From NCBI GenBank assembly GCA_027296205.1, contig JAPUJM010000106.1:1-8748 (forward strand): a stretch of DNA of 8,748 nucleotides. The letters are read 5' to 3'. The notes below the pieces were generated by a model that was given only the letters and a program-made list of their open reading frames with translations, was not told the DNA's origin and searched no databases. The DNA is from Actinomycetota bacterium. Its GTDB lineage: Bacteria; Actinomycetota; Acidimicrobiia; Spongiisociales; ZC4RG35. Positions within the stretch are counted from its first letter, which is position 1. Each line of letters opens with the position of its first letter. This document shows, piece by piece, positions 1 through 6,979 of the stretch. The position numbers and the translations under genes are program-made.

Positions 1-205
1 GACAGAAATCGATGATGCCGGCGAAGGTGTCGTCGACGGCGAAGATCCCGCTATCGACCGCCGACATGGCTTGGAGACGGCCTCGCGGCGAGGCCGTCTC
101 CCGACCCGTCAGCCTGAAAGTGGGACACACCGGCAGACAGAGACCGCACTGCACGCAGGCATCCAATTCCTCCGATGTGGGGCGGTCAACCGTGACCCAT
201 GTCAT
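1..205 (-). CDS. glcF: Glycolate oxidase iron-sulfur subunit GlcF (N-terminal part, cut by window edge)
   Basis: Only the first 68 residues are present; the gene continues past base 1. Residues 17-27 form the ferredoxin-type pattern C17-x2-C20-x2-C23-x3-C27-P, followed by the SPRGR motif usual in GlcF-type proteins. The visible part ends in IIDFC, which in this family begins the region leading to the second cysteine cluster. GlcF carries two 4Fe-4S clusters and passes electrons from the flavin subunits GlcD/GlcE towards the membrane quinone pool. The ATG at 205 overlaps the glcE stop by one base (TGATG), and a G-run at 212-217 lies 6 bases upstream as a likely ribosome binding site, so the gene is co-translated with glcE. 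A related possibility is the iron-sulfur subunit of a lactate or other 2-hydroxyacid oxidase, but the glcD-glcE-glcF order favours glycolate oxidase. A perfect 13-bp hairpin lies inside the coding sequence at 73-101. Confidence 0.9.
   Translation of the reverse strand, partial: MTWVTVDRPTSEELDACVQCGLCLPVCPTFRLTGRETASPRGRLQAMSAVDSGIFAVDDTFAGIIDFC
73..101. repeat. Perfect 13-bp inverted repeat with 3-base loop inside glcF
   Basis: Arms GGAGACGGCCTCG (73-85) and CGAGGCCGTCTCC (89-101) pair without mismatch around the loop CGG. It is GC-rich, lacks a following T-run on either strand, and lies in codons for the conserved stretch around SPRGR. It is therefore not a normal terminator; it could fold in the mRNA or be a by-product of codon choice. 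Confidence 0.85.
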
Positions 206-1305
206 CAGATACCCCCCGGAAGCCGACCCGGATTGATGATCCGGGCGGGATCGAACTCGCCGATCAACCGTCGCTGCAAATCCAAACCCGGTGGAGGAGA
301 CCCCCACCGATCGAACCCTTGGAGGGTGTCGGTCGGTGCCTCGACCACAACGAGATGCCCGGCAACGGACTCGGCCCACACCCGCAAATCGGAGGCTCCC
401 TCATCATCATCCGATGCCGCCCTGATGTCGCCGACGCCGTGAACCGCCAGATACCGCCAGCCGTCAGGGAGGTGCCGGATGGCCTGGCTGGTGAGTGCCG
501 GGGGAACTCGAACGGACCACACATAAGGACCAGACGGGTCCGCCGGCCAGTCCAAGCCGTCCGCGGAGTCGCCGTCAAGTCGATCAGACATGGCCGAGAC
601 ATCCTCATCGGTACCCCACAGAAACACTCGGGTGGAATCGTTTCCCTCCAGGATGGCCAGCGGTCGGGCAACGGACGAAGTCTGATCGGGACCATCCACG
701 GTCACCGTCGCTCCCGCTGGGGGCAACGGCCATAGCTTCAAGCACACCGACACAACCACACCAAGGGAACCGAACGCTCCCACGCTGAGCTTGTGCATGT
801 CGTACCCGGTGACGTTCTTGACCACACGGCCGCCGCTGCGAACGATCCGACCGTCACCGGTGACAACCGTCGTCTCCAGGATTCGCTCCCGGGTTCCGTA
901 CAGTCGCCCGCGGCGAAGAGCCGATGCACCCGCCGCTATCGCCCCTCCGACGGTTGACACCCCGGGCACTTCGGGAAGGACGGCTGTCTGGCTCTCGCCC
1001 ACGAGCTTCGACTCGATGTCGGCGATACGGGCCCCGGCCCCCACAACGAGGGTCAGGTCGCCCGGCACCCAAGACTCGATCTCACCAAGGTGCTCCATCG
1101 ACATCACAATGTCCGGGGGAGGCGGTGTTCCGTACCCGGAGCGGGTGCCACCACCCCAGACCTGGACTTTCAGACCCTTCTCGGTGGCGTGACGAAGAAC
1201 CGAGGCCACATCATGAGGGCTTTTCGGTGCAACGGTCAGCTCGGCATCGGGAGCGCCCTCCGATTCGGCCGCCAGTCTGGTGATGGGCGGCGGGTGGTAG
1301 GTCAA
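205..1305 (-). CDS. glcE: Glycolate oxidase FAD-binding subunit GlcE
   Basis: A 366-residue protein, close to the roughly 350 residues usual for GlcE. It has the PCMH-type FAD-binding domain of the glycolate oxidase family: STVGGAIAAGASALRRG with LYGTRERI at about residues 117-142, and GGRVVKNVTGYDMHKL followed by GAFGSLGV at about 158-183. The C-terminus ends in the family-typical DPARIINPGRL. It pairs with GlcD in the flavoprotein part of glycolate oxidase. I chose the TTG at 1305 as start: it overlaps the glcD stop (TTGA), has GGAGGG nine bases upstream (1315-1320), and begins just ahead of the conserved region. The longer reading from the ATG at 1356 adds 17 residues encoded entirely over the end of glcD and is unlikely. 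The gene ends overlapping the glcF start by one base. Confidence 0.9.
   Translation of the reverse strand: MTYHPPPITRLAAESEGAPDAELTVAPKSPHDVASVLRHATEKGLKVQVWGGGTRSGYGTPPPPDIVMSMEHLGEIESWVPGDLTLVVGAGARIADIESKLVGESQTAVLPEVPGVSTVGGAIAAGASALRRGRLYGTRERILETTVVTGDGRIVRSGGRVVKNVTGYDMHKLSVGAFGSLGVVVSVCLKLWPLPPAGATVTVDGPDQTSSVARPLAILEGNDSTRVFLWGTDEDVSAMSDRLDGDSADGLDWPADPSGPYVWSVRVPPALTSQAIRHLPDGWRYLAVHGVGDIRAASDDDEGASDLRVWAESVAGHLVVVEAPTDTLQGFDRWGSPPPGLDLQRRLIGEFDPARIINPGRLPGGI
212..217 (-). promoter_or_regulatory. Probable ribosome binding site for glcF
   Basis: A run of six G on the minus strand, six bases before the glcF ATG at 205 and inside the last codons of glcE. A plain purine-rich match to the anti-Shine-Dalgarno, consistent with coupled translation at the TGATG junction. 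Confidence 0.5.
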
Positions 1306-2726
1306 ACCCAGACGCCCTCCGGAACTTCGCGACGCACTCCACCAAAGTCGAAACAACGAGACCCTTCGGGAAGGATCTTCCTCGGATTGAACAACCCCGT
1401 CGGATCGAAGACCTCCTTGAGACGGGCCTGGGCATCGAGGTCGATCTCGGTGAAAGCCATCCTCATCAGGTCTCGCTTCTCGAGGCCGATCCCATGTTCA
1501 CCGGTGAGTGCTCCTCCTACCTCGAGGCAGGCGGCCACGATCTCATCTCCGGCCTGGTGGACCCGCTCAGCGACACCGGGCTCACTTGCGTCAAACGCGA
1601 TGAGCGGGTGCAGATTCCCGTCGCCGGCATGGAACACGTTGAGCAGGGTGAGTTGGTAACGGTCGGCGATCTCGTAGATCTTCCTCATCGTCTCCACGAG
1701 CTTGGTTCGTGGCACGACCGCGTCATGGAGGTAGTAGTCGGGCGCCAGCTGAGCCATGGCTCCGAAGGCCGACTTGCGACCCTTCCAGAGAAGGGCACGA
1801 TCCTCCTCCGTTTTGGCGATCCGGACATCCCCGGCGCCGTTGGCCCGTCCGATTTCGCCAATCTGGCTTGCCTGGGACTCCACGCCCTCTCGCTCGCCAA
1901 TCACTTCCGCGAGGAGAACCGCAGCTGCCTCGACCGGCAGCCCGGCATGCAGCCAGTTCTCCACCGCCACGGTCATGCGCTGGTCCATGAGCTCGAGAGC
2001 GGCAGGAATCATCCCGGCCGCAATTATCTCGGACACGGTGGCGACCGCCGCTTCCACCGTTGGGAAGTCCAGCAACAGCGTCCTCACCTCCGGTTCGACG
2101 GGCAAGAGGCGAACCAGGGCACGGGTGACGATGCCCAGCGTCCCCTCAGAACCGACAACCAATCCTTTCACATCGAGGCCCGGTGAATCCGGGGCCTGAC
2201 CCCCCAGGATGACGATCTCACCATCGGCGAAAACCACCTCGAGACCAAGCACGTGACTGGTAGTGCTGCCCTCGGAGAGGGTGTGAGCCCCTCCGGAGTT
2301 GTTGGCCACGTTGCCTCCAATGGTGCAGGCGGACTGCGACGACGGATCGGGAGCGAAGTGCAGGCCGAACGGCGCGGCCAACTTGCTGAGGTCGAGATTG
2401 ACCACACCGGCGCCCACCCAGGCCGTTCGATTGTCCGGGTCGATCTCCACCGAATTCAGGGCGGTGGTGGCCATCACGATGCCGCCCTCGGTCGGGCTGG
2501 CTCCCGCGGTCAGTCCCGTGCCTGCGCCTCTCGCCACGATGGGCACGCCATGCTCCCCGGCGATCTGGACGACCGCCGCCACGTGCTCGGCTGATTGGGG
2601 AAAGACGACAAACGTCGCCTCACCCCTCATCAACGAGGCGTCCTTGGAGTAGATATAGAGCTCCATCGGCTCCTCGAGAACGTTCTCATTCCCCAGGGTC
2701 TGCCGAAGATCGGAGAGCAACGTCAT
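1302..2726 (-). CDS. glcD: Glycolate oxidase catalytic FAD subunit GlcD
   Basis: A 474-residue protein of the FAD-linked oxidase family, the usual length for GlcD. The N-terminal PCMH-type FAD domain covers roughly residues 35-215, with RGAGTGLTAGA near 66-76, CTIGGNVANNSGG near 134-146 and VGSEGTLGIVT near 191-201. The C-terminal oxidase domain carries FHAGDGNLHP (365-374) and TGEHGIGLEK (408-417), the conserved histidine-containing motifs of the family, then DPTGLFNPRKILP. It would oxidise glycolate to glyoxylate; D-lactate or another 2-hydroxy acid cannot be excluded from sequence alone. It has a short extra tail (about 454-474) after the usual end, which overlaps the glcE start. First gene of the glcDEF operon. 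No Shine-Dalgarno is spaced properly before the ATG; instead a -10-like TAGCCT lies six bases upstream, suggesting a leaderless message. Confidence 0.92.
   Translation of the reverse strand: MTLLSDLRQTLGNENVLEEPMELYIYSKDASLMRGEATFVVFPQSAEHVAAVVQIAGEHGVPIVARGAGTGLTAGASPTEGGIVMATTALNSVEIDPDNRTAWVGAGVVNLDLSKLAAPFGLHFAPDPSSQSACTIGGNVANNSGGAHTLSEGSTTSHVLGLEVVFADGEIVILGGQAPDSPGLDVKGLVVGSEGTLGIVTRALVRLLPVEPEVRTLLLDFPTVEAAVATVSEIIAAGMIPAALELMDQRMTVAVENWLHAGLPVEAAAVLLAEVIGEREGVESQASQIGEIGRANGAGDVRIAKTEEDRALLWKGRKSAFGAMAQLAPDYYLHDAVVPRTKLVETMRKIYEIADRYQLTLLNVFHAGDGNLHPLIAFDASEPGVAERVHQAGDEIVAACLEVGGALTGEHGIGLEKRDLMRMAFTEIDLDAQARLKEVFDPTGLFNPRKILPEGSRCFDFGGVRREVPEGVWV
1315..1320 (-). promoter_or_regulatory. 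Ribosome binding site deciding the glcE TTG start
   Basis: GGAGGG on the minus strand, nine bases before the TTG at 1305. It lies inside the end of glcD. It supports the TTG start over the ATG at 1356. Confidence 0.65.
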
Positions 2727-2763
2727 CCCCTGAGGCTACCGCTTAAAGACAGGCTGCGGTCAC
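2727..2763 (-). promoter_or_regulatory. Candidate leaderless promoter of glcDEF
   Basis: On the minus strand a TAGCCT hexamer (2733-2738) fits the actinobacterial TANNNT -10 pattern and is followed by six bases (CAGGGG) and then the glcD ATG, so transcription could begin at or next to the A of the start codon. A weak -35 match, GTGACC (2758-2763), lies 19 bases further upstream, longer than ideal. The AGGGG next to the ATG is too close to act as a normal ribosome binding site. The promoter lies between glcD and the inverted repeat at 2778-2830. Confidence 0.4.
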
Positions 2764-2777
2764 CACCCATTCCCGAA

Positions 2778-2830
2778 CCTTTCTGTGTCGATTTTTGCGG
2801 GTATGCGCCGGGTTAATCGACACAGAAAGG
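2778..2830. repeat. 16-bp perfect inverted repeat between the hyu and glc operons
   Basis: Arms CCTTTCTGTGTCGATT (2778-2793) and AATCGACACAGAAAGG (2815-2830) are exact reverse complements around a 21-base spacer; the spacer can add a short CGG/CCG inner pair. It begins four bases after the hyuB stop codon and ends 40 bases upstream of the proposed glcD -10 hexamer. The position suits a factor-independent or processing-type 3' end for the hyu operon, but neither strand has a T-run after the stem. Alternatives are a dyad operator acting on glcD or one copy of a dispersed palindromic repeat. Confidence 0.85.
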
Positions 2831-2833
2831 GTG

Positions 2834-4378
2834 TTACGGGCTCCAGGCCCCGCCCCAGCCGCCGCCTCCCGGCGTCATCACGACGAGTGTCTCACCTGGT
2901 TCCACATCTATGGTGACCTTGCTGGGGAGACGCTCCCTCTCACCGTCTCGATGGATCAGCCAGTCCTCGCCAACCTCGCCGGGCCCACCCCCGGCCAACC
3001 CCCATGGCGGATTGCGCCGACGCTCGCCCATCAAGGACAGCGTTGCCGGCACCTCGAAGCGGATCTCTCGGTGAATGCCCTCGCCGCCTCGATAGCGGCC
3101 CTGGCCGCCACTCCCCCGCCGCAGTGTGTAAGCGGTCACCCGGAAGGGATAGTGGGTGTGCAGAGCCTCGATCGGTGTGTTCTGAGTGTTGGTCATCCCG
3201 GTCTGGATTCCCGACTGGCCGTCCCGGTATGGGCGGGCCCCCTGGCCTCCTCCCACTGTCTCGTAGTAGGCGAACTCGTCGTTGCCGATGAGGACGTTGT
3301 TCATCGTTCCCTGGGACGCCGCCGGAACTCGGTCCGGGGCCGCCTGCGCGAGAGCCCCGAGCAGGACATCCGCTATTCGCTGGCTTGTCTCGACGTTGCC
3401 CGCCGCCACCGCCGCGGGAGCCGACGCATTCACGATCGAACCCTCCGGCGCCAGCAAGGAAAGGGGCCGATAGCACCCACCGTTGGCAGGAATGGTCGGA
3501 TCGGTGGCGACCCTCACCGCGTAGTAGAGACAGGAGCGGGTCACTGCCTCCACGGCGTTGAAGTTGGCCTCCACCTGAAGGTCCGACCCGGAGAAGTCGG
3601 CAATCAGCGTGCCACCGTCGATCGTCACCTTGACCCGAATGGCCACATCGCCGGTGCCATGCTCCATGAAGTCCTCGAACTCGTAGGAGCCGTCCGGCAA
3701 GACCTCGAGAGCGGAAGTCATTCGACGCTCGCCATAGTCGAGCAAGGACTGAGCAACGGCGTCGTGCTGGTCGAGACCCTCCGTCTCCACCAATTCGACC
3801 AGACGTCTCACCGCAATCGCATTGGCGCCCATCTGAGCATCGAGATCCCCTCGCCTCTCCCACGGGGTCCGGGACGCCGAGACGAACGGGCCGACGAATT
3901 CCTCCACCCAGGCTCCATCTCGAACTGCGACGGTAGGTGGAACACGATGGCCTTCCTGATCAACCGTCACCGCATGGGCAGGCATCGAGCCTGGGGCCTC
4001 CCCTCCCACGTCCGCATGGTGCGCCCGATTGGCCACCCAGGCGACGTGACGTCCGGCAGCAAACACGGGAGCAACGATGGTGAGATCGTTGAGGTGGGTG
4101 CCTCCGTGGAACGGATCGTTCACGGCGTACTGGATCCCGGGCTTTGGATCGAAGCCTTTGATACAGGCTGCAACCGACTCTGGCATCGAGCCGAGATGCA
4201 CGGGGATGTGCTCGGCTTGGGCCAACATCTCTCCGCCGGCCGTGAAGACGGCCGCTGAGCAGTCGGCCCGCTCTTTGATATTCGGCGACAATGAGGTGCG
4301 TCGGAGAACACCGCCCATCTCCACTGCGATCGCCGAGAACCGGTGACGGGCGACTTCGAGAGTGATCGGATCGATCAT
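2834..4378 (-). CDS. hyuB: Hydantoinase/oxoprolinase B-type subunit (HyuB family)
   Basis: A 514-residue protein matching the N-methylhydantoinase B / 5-oxoprolinase C-terminal half family, within the usual size of about 510-590. Visible family signatures are ITLEVARHRF at the start, NDPFHGGTHLNDL (87-99), NRAHHADVGG (117-126) with paired histidines that probably bind metal, GNVETSQRIAD in the second half, GGGQGARPYRDG, and the glycine-rich ending VMTPGGGGWG. With HyuA it would form the ATP-dependent ring-opening enzyme for a five-membered cyclic amide such as N-methylhydantoin or 5-oxoproline; the true substrate cannot be read from the sequence. The ATG at 4378 overlaps the upstream alkD-type gene by four bases (ATGA), so translation is coupled. 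Last gene of its operon; a 16-bp inverted repeat follows four bases after the stop. Confidence 0.92.
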   Translation of the reverse strand: MIDPITLEVARHRFSAIAVEMGGVLRRTSLSPNIKERADCSAAVFTAGGEMLAQAEHIPVHLGSMPESVAACIKGFDPKPGIQYAVNDPFHGGTHLNDLTIVAPVFAAGRHVAWVANRAHHADVGGEAPGSMPAHAVTVDQEGHRVPPTVAVRDGAWVEEFVGPFVSASRTPWERRGDLDAQMGANAIAVRRLVELVETEGLDQHDAVAQSLLDYGERRMTSALEVLPDGSYEFEDFMEHGTGDVAIRVKVTIDGGTLIADFSGSDLQVEANFNAVEAVTRSCLYYAVRVATDPTIPANGGCYRPLSLLAPEGSIVNASAPAAVAAGNVETSQRIADVLLGALAQAAPDRVPAASQGTMNNVLIGNDEFAYYETVGGGQGARPYRDGQSGIQTGMTNTQNTPIEALHTHYPFRVTAYTLRRGSGGQGRYRGGEGIHREIRFEVPATLSLMGERRRNPPWGLAGGGPGEVGEDWLIHRDGERERLPSKVTIDVEPGETLVVMTPGGGGWGGAWSP

Positions 4379-5076
4379 CGATCCACCAAATGGCCGATGT
4401 GCCTGGTCGCCTCGCGGAACGACAACCCCGACAGCTCTTCGTTGTGGTCATTGACGAAAGCCGCAACCAGACCGGCGTCGGTCTTGGCGTAGTCACGTAG
4501 TGCCCACCCGATCGCCTTTCTGATGAAGAACTCCCTCTCAAATGCCCGCTGCTCACAGAACCGGAGCAAACGCTCGGGGTCGGTGTGCTCTTTGGCGCCG
4601 ACCTGACAGATGATGGCCGACCTCCGCAACCACATGTCGTCGTCATCGAGCCAGTGATCCACAGACGGCCACGTCTCGTCGCCATTGTTGATGACCAGGT
4701 ACCGCACCATGTGAGTGGCGGTCTCATCGACGAAGTCCCACCAGGCCCCTTCGGTGATCATCCGGCGAAAGAGTGGAAGTGACTCGGGGACCATGTATTG
4801 CTGGTGACCGACCGCGACACCCTGAGCTAGATACTTCTCCTCACGATGAGGAAGCGCCCATAGGGCCAGAGCGAGGCTCTCGTACTGATCGCGATCCTCC
4901 GGGGGGAACTCCCTGAGCAGTCTGCGAAGGATCGGTGTCCTCCCCGGCTTCTGCACCCCGTAGAAAGGCATGTCGGTCTTCATGTATGCCTGCATGCCGA
5001 CGGCTTTCTCCGGGTTGGCGGCCGCGGAGAGGGCATCGGAGACGTAGACGCAGGCCTCGGTGATCGAAACACTCAT
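4375..5076 (-). CDS. AlkD-type DNA alkylation repair glycosylase
   Basis: A 233-residue all-helical HEAT-like protein of the DNA alkylation repair (AlkC/AlkD) family, nearly the same length as Bacillus cereus AlkD (237). The residues known to act in AlkD, Trp109, Asp113, Arg148 and Trp187, correspond to W113 and D117 in AWWDFVD, R152 in WLRRSAII, and W191 in KAIGWALRDY, all with a constant offset of four. The enzyme is therefore expected to be active in removing N3- and N7-alkylated purines, including bulky ones, from DNA. The start at 5076 sits in a TGATG overlap with the hyuA stop; a longer reading to 5223 would only run over hyuA. The end overlaps the hyuB start by four bases. Being embedded between the two hydantoinase subunit genes is unusual, since no metabolic link between them is known to me. 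Confidence 0.9.
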   Translation of the reverse strand: MSVSITEACVYVSDALSAAANPEKAVGMQAYMKTDMPFYGVQKPGRTPILRRLLREFPPEDRDQYESLALALWALPHREEKYLAQGVAVGHQQYMVPESLPLFRRMITEGAWWDFVDETATHMVRYLVINNGDETWPSVDHWLDDDDMWLRRSAIICQVGAKEHTDPERLLRFCEQRAFEREFFIRKAIGWALRDYAKTDAGLVAAFVNDHNEELSGLSFREATRHIGHLVDR

Positions 5077-6959
5077 CAGTGGTGGGTCACGGAGATCTCC
5101 AGTGTGCCGTCGCCGAGAACCTCGAGACGGTCCTCTCCTTGAATCAGGACGGCCGAGTTCGTCTCGGTGATGGTTGCCGGGCCCTCGATGACGAAGCCGG
5201 GGGGCAGCGTCTGGCGGTCCCATACGTCTTCCCGAGCGACGGGCGGGAGGTCGGCGCCGGGTCCGGGGACGTCCTCCCAGGACAACGGGGGCTCGCCGTT
5301 GGCGGTGACCCGCAGGTTGACCAACTCGACCACCTCACCGGGTCTGTTGAAGCCAAACATCTGAAGATGGGTGGACTCGAAACGATCTCTCACGATTGGC
5401 CACAACTCGTCGGCTTCGACCTCCAACTCATGGGATTGACCGGCATACCGCACATCAGAGCTGACGTGAGTCGACATTTGCTCGAAGCCGAACACACCGG
5501 CGAACCGAGCCGTTGCCTCTGCAGTCAGCCGGCGGATCTCGGCCGAAAGCCGCTCGTCTCCTTCTCGCATCATCACCGTACGCGCAGCGTCGGCCCTTGG
5601 CGCCGCCAGGAGCAGTCCCAAAGCGGAGAACACACCGGACAGCGGGGGAACAGCAACCTTCCCGATGCCGAGCCTCCGAGCCAATCGCGTGGCGTGGAGA
5701 CCGCCGGCACCACCAAACGCCACCAGCACCGCCTCCCGTGGATCAGCACCTTCCTCAACGGACACAGACCGAAGGGCGTGCTCCATATTGCTGTCCACGA
5801 CCTCGAGCATCCCGGCAGCCGTGGCGTCGACCGAGAGACCCAGAGTGTCCCCCAAACGCTCGAGGGCCTCACGTGCAGCATCGGCATCGAGACCGACCGA
5901 TCCACCCATCGCCAGGTCATCGGGGATGTTTCCGGTGACGATGTTGGCGTCGGTGACAGTCGGCTCCGACCCACCATGACCGTAGGCGGCCGGACCGGGA
6001 ATGGCACCCGCCGAACCGGGACCGACCCGAAGCGCACCACCGGCGTCGGCCCAACCGATGCTCCCCCCACCGGCACCGATGGTCCGGATCGGGACAGACG
6101 GCACTCGATTGACCCGTCCCGCCACCTGATGGCCGGACCCGACTGCGAGCACTCCATCGGTGATCCGACAGACATCGGTGGAGGTCCCGCCCATGTCGAA
6201 GGACAGGACTGTCTCATACCCGTGATAACGGCCCAGGGCAGCCGCGGCCACCGCTCCACCGGCGGGGCCCGACAGGATCAGACGGCCTGCAGACTCCGGC
6301 CCCTGCGCGAACGGAAGAAGCCCCCCCGACGATGTCATCACCAGGCGGGTGCCCATCGCGAGTCGGGAGTCGAGGGAGCGCAGATAGTCGGCCACTGATG
6401 GCGTCAAGTACGCCGACAGAACCGTTGTGCTGATTCTCTCGTATTCACGGAACTCGGGCGACACCACCGACGAGGCGAGGACCGGGATCGACAGCGCTTC
6501 CTGCAACTCGGTCGTCAGAGTGCGCTCACCCGAGGGATCCGAGTAGGACTCGATGAGTCCCACCGCGACCACCTGGGGAGACGACTCGATGACGCTCTTC
6601 AGCAGCGCTCGCCAATCTCCGTCGTACCCGTGTCTTCGCGATCGATCCACGAGTGGGGCGGGACGGTCGACGCTGCTGTCGTAGAGCGAAGGGCGATCCT
6701 GACGGCCAATCTCGATGATGTCCTCGTAACCGGCGTCGGTGACCAGCGCAACCAGCGCCCCCTTCCCCTCGAGGAGTGCGTTGGTCGCTGCGGTTGTTCC
6801 GTGAAGAAACACGTCATCCGGCCCGCCTGACACCGCCCGGACCACGCCTCTCGACTGATCGAGGCTGGTCGGCACCTTCTCTCCTGTGATGACGTCGCCG
6901 TCGAACACGACCACATCGGTGAAGGTCCCGCCCACGTCCACGCCGATGATCTTGGTCAT
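5076..6959 (-). CDS. hyuA: Hydantoinase/oxoprolinase A-type subunit (HyuA family)
   Basis: A 627-residue protein of the N-methylhydantoinase A / 5-oxoprolinase family. The N-terminal domain begins with the nucleotide-binding loop GVDVGGTFTD (6-15) and HGTTAATNALLEGKGA (53-68). The main ASKHA-type ATPase domain follows, with LSGPAGG (229-235), a second phosphate motif SFDMGGTSTDV (253-263), GAGGGSIGW (295-303), GPGSAGAIPGPAAYG (313-327) and FGGAGGLHA near 413. It would supply ATP-dependent activation of the cyclic amide for hydrolysis together with HyuB. It is somewhat shorter than most relatives (about 650-700), and the end of the N-terminal domain near residues 105-125 looks trimmed. First gene of the operon. 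The ATG at 6959 is the only standard start before an in-frame TGA upstream, and no clear ribosome binding site precedes it. Acetone carboxylase beta subunits are related but larger. Confidence 0.92.
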   Translation of the reverse strand: MTKIIGVDVGGTFTDVVVFDGDVITGEKVPTSLDQSRGVVRAVSGGPDDVFLHGTTAATNALLEGKGALVALVTDAGYEDIIEIGRQDRPSLYDSSVDRPAPLVDRSRRHGYDGDWRALLKSVIESSPQVVAVGLIESYSDPSGERTLTTELQEALSIPVLASSVVSPEFREYERISTTVLSAYLTPSVADYLRSLDSRLAMGTRLVMTSSGGLLPFAQGPESAGRLILSGPAGGAVAAAALGRYHGYETVLSFDMGGTSTDVCRITDGVLAVGSGHQVAGRVNRVPSVPIRTIGAGGGSIGWADAGGALRVGPGSAGAIPGPAAYGHGGSEPTVTDANIVTGNIPDDLAMGGSVGLDADAAREALERLGDTLGLSVDATAAGMLEVVDSNMEHALRSVSVEEGADPREAVLVAFGGAGGLHATRLARRLGIGKVAVPPLSGVFSALGLLLAAPRADAARTVMMREGDERLSAEIRRLTAEATARFAGVFGFEQMSTHVSSDVRYAGQSHELEVEADELWPIVRDRFESTHLQMFGFNRPGEVVELVNLRVTANGEPPLSWEDVPGPGADLPPVAREDVWDRQTLPPGFVIEGPATITETNSAVLIQGEDRLEVLGDGTLEISVTHH

Positions 6960-6964
6960 AGGAC

Positions 6965-6970
6965 TACGCT
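6965..6970 (+). promoter_or_regulatory. Possible -10 hexamer for the Nfu-N gene
   Basis: TACGCT fits TANNNT and lies nine bases before the ATG at 6980, which lacks any Shine-Dalgarno. No convincing -35 is seen 16-19 bases upstream, so support is weak. The site sits in the 20-bp gap between two divergent start codons. Confidence 0.25.
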
Positions 6971-6979
6971 CGCCGTTCC

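Noticed and set aside
2778..2830. Inverted repeat read as ends of a small mobile element
   Set aside because: The arms enclose only 21 bases, there is no flanking target duplication that I can see, and no transposase is present. A dispersed-repeat origin remains possible but needs a genome search.
2795..4258. Long 487-codon open frame on the plus strand opposite hyuB
   Set aside because: It mirrors a confidently identified hyuB gene. Open antisense frames are common in GC-rich genes because stop codons are rare, and the product has no recognisable domain or motif.
5079..6398. 439-codon open frame on the plus strand opposite hyuA
   Set aside because: Same reason: full overlap with a clear hyuA gene, odd composition rich in Arg, His and Gly, and no ribosome binding site or family signature.
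4375..6959. Idea that hydantoinase genes and the DNA glycosylase are linked through hydantoin-type DNA lesions
   Set aside because: AlkD acts on alkylated purines, not on hydantoin lesions, and HyuA/HyuB act on small molecules. The shared word is not evidence of a shared pathway.
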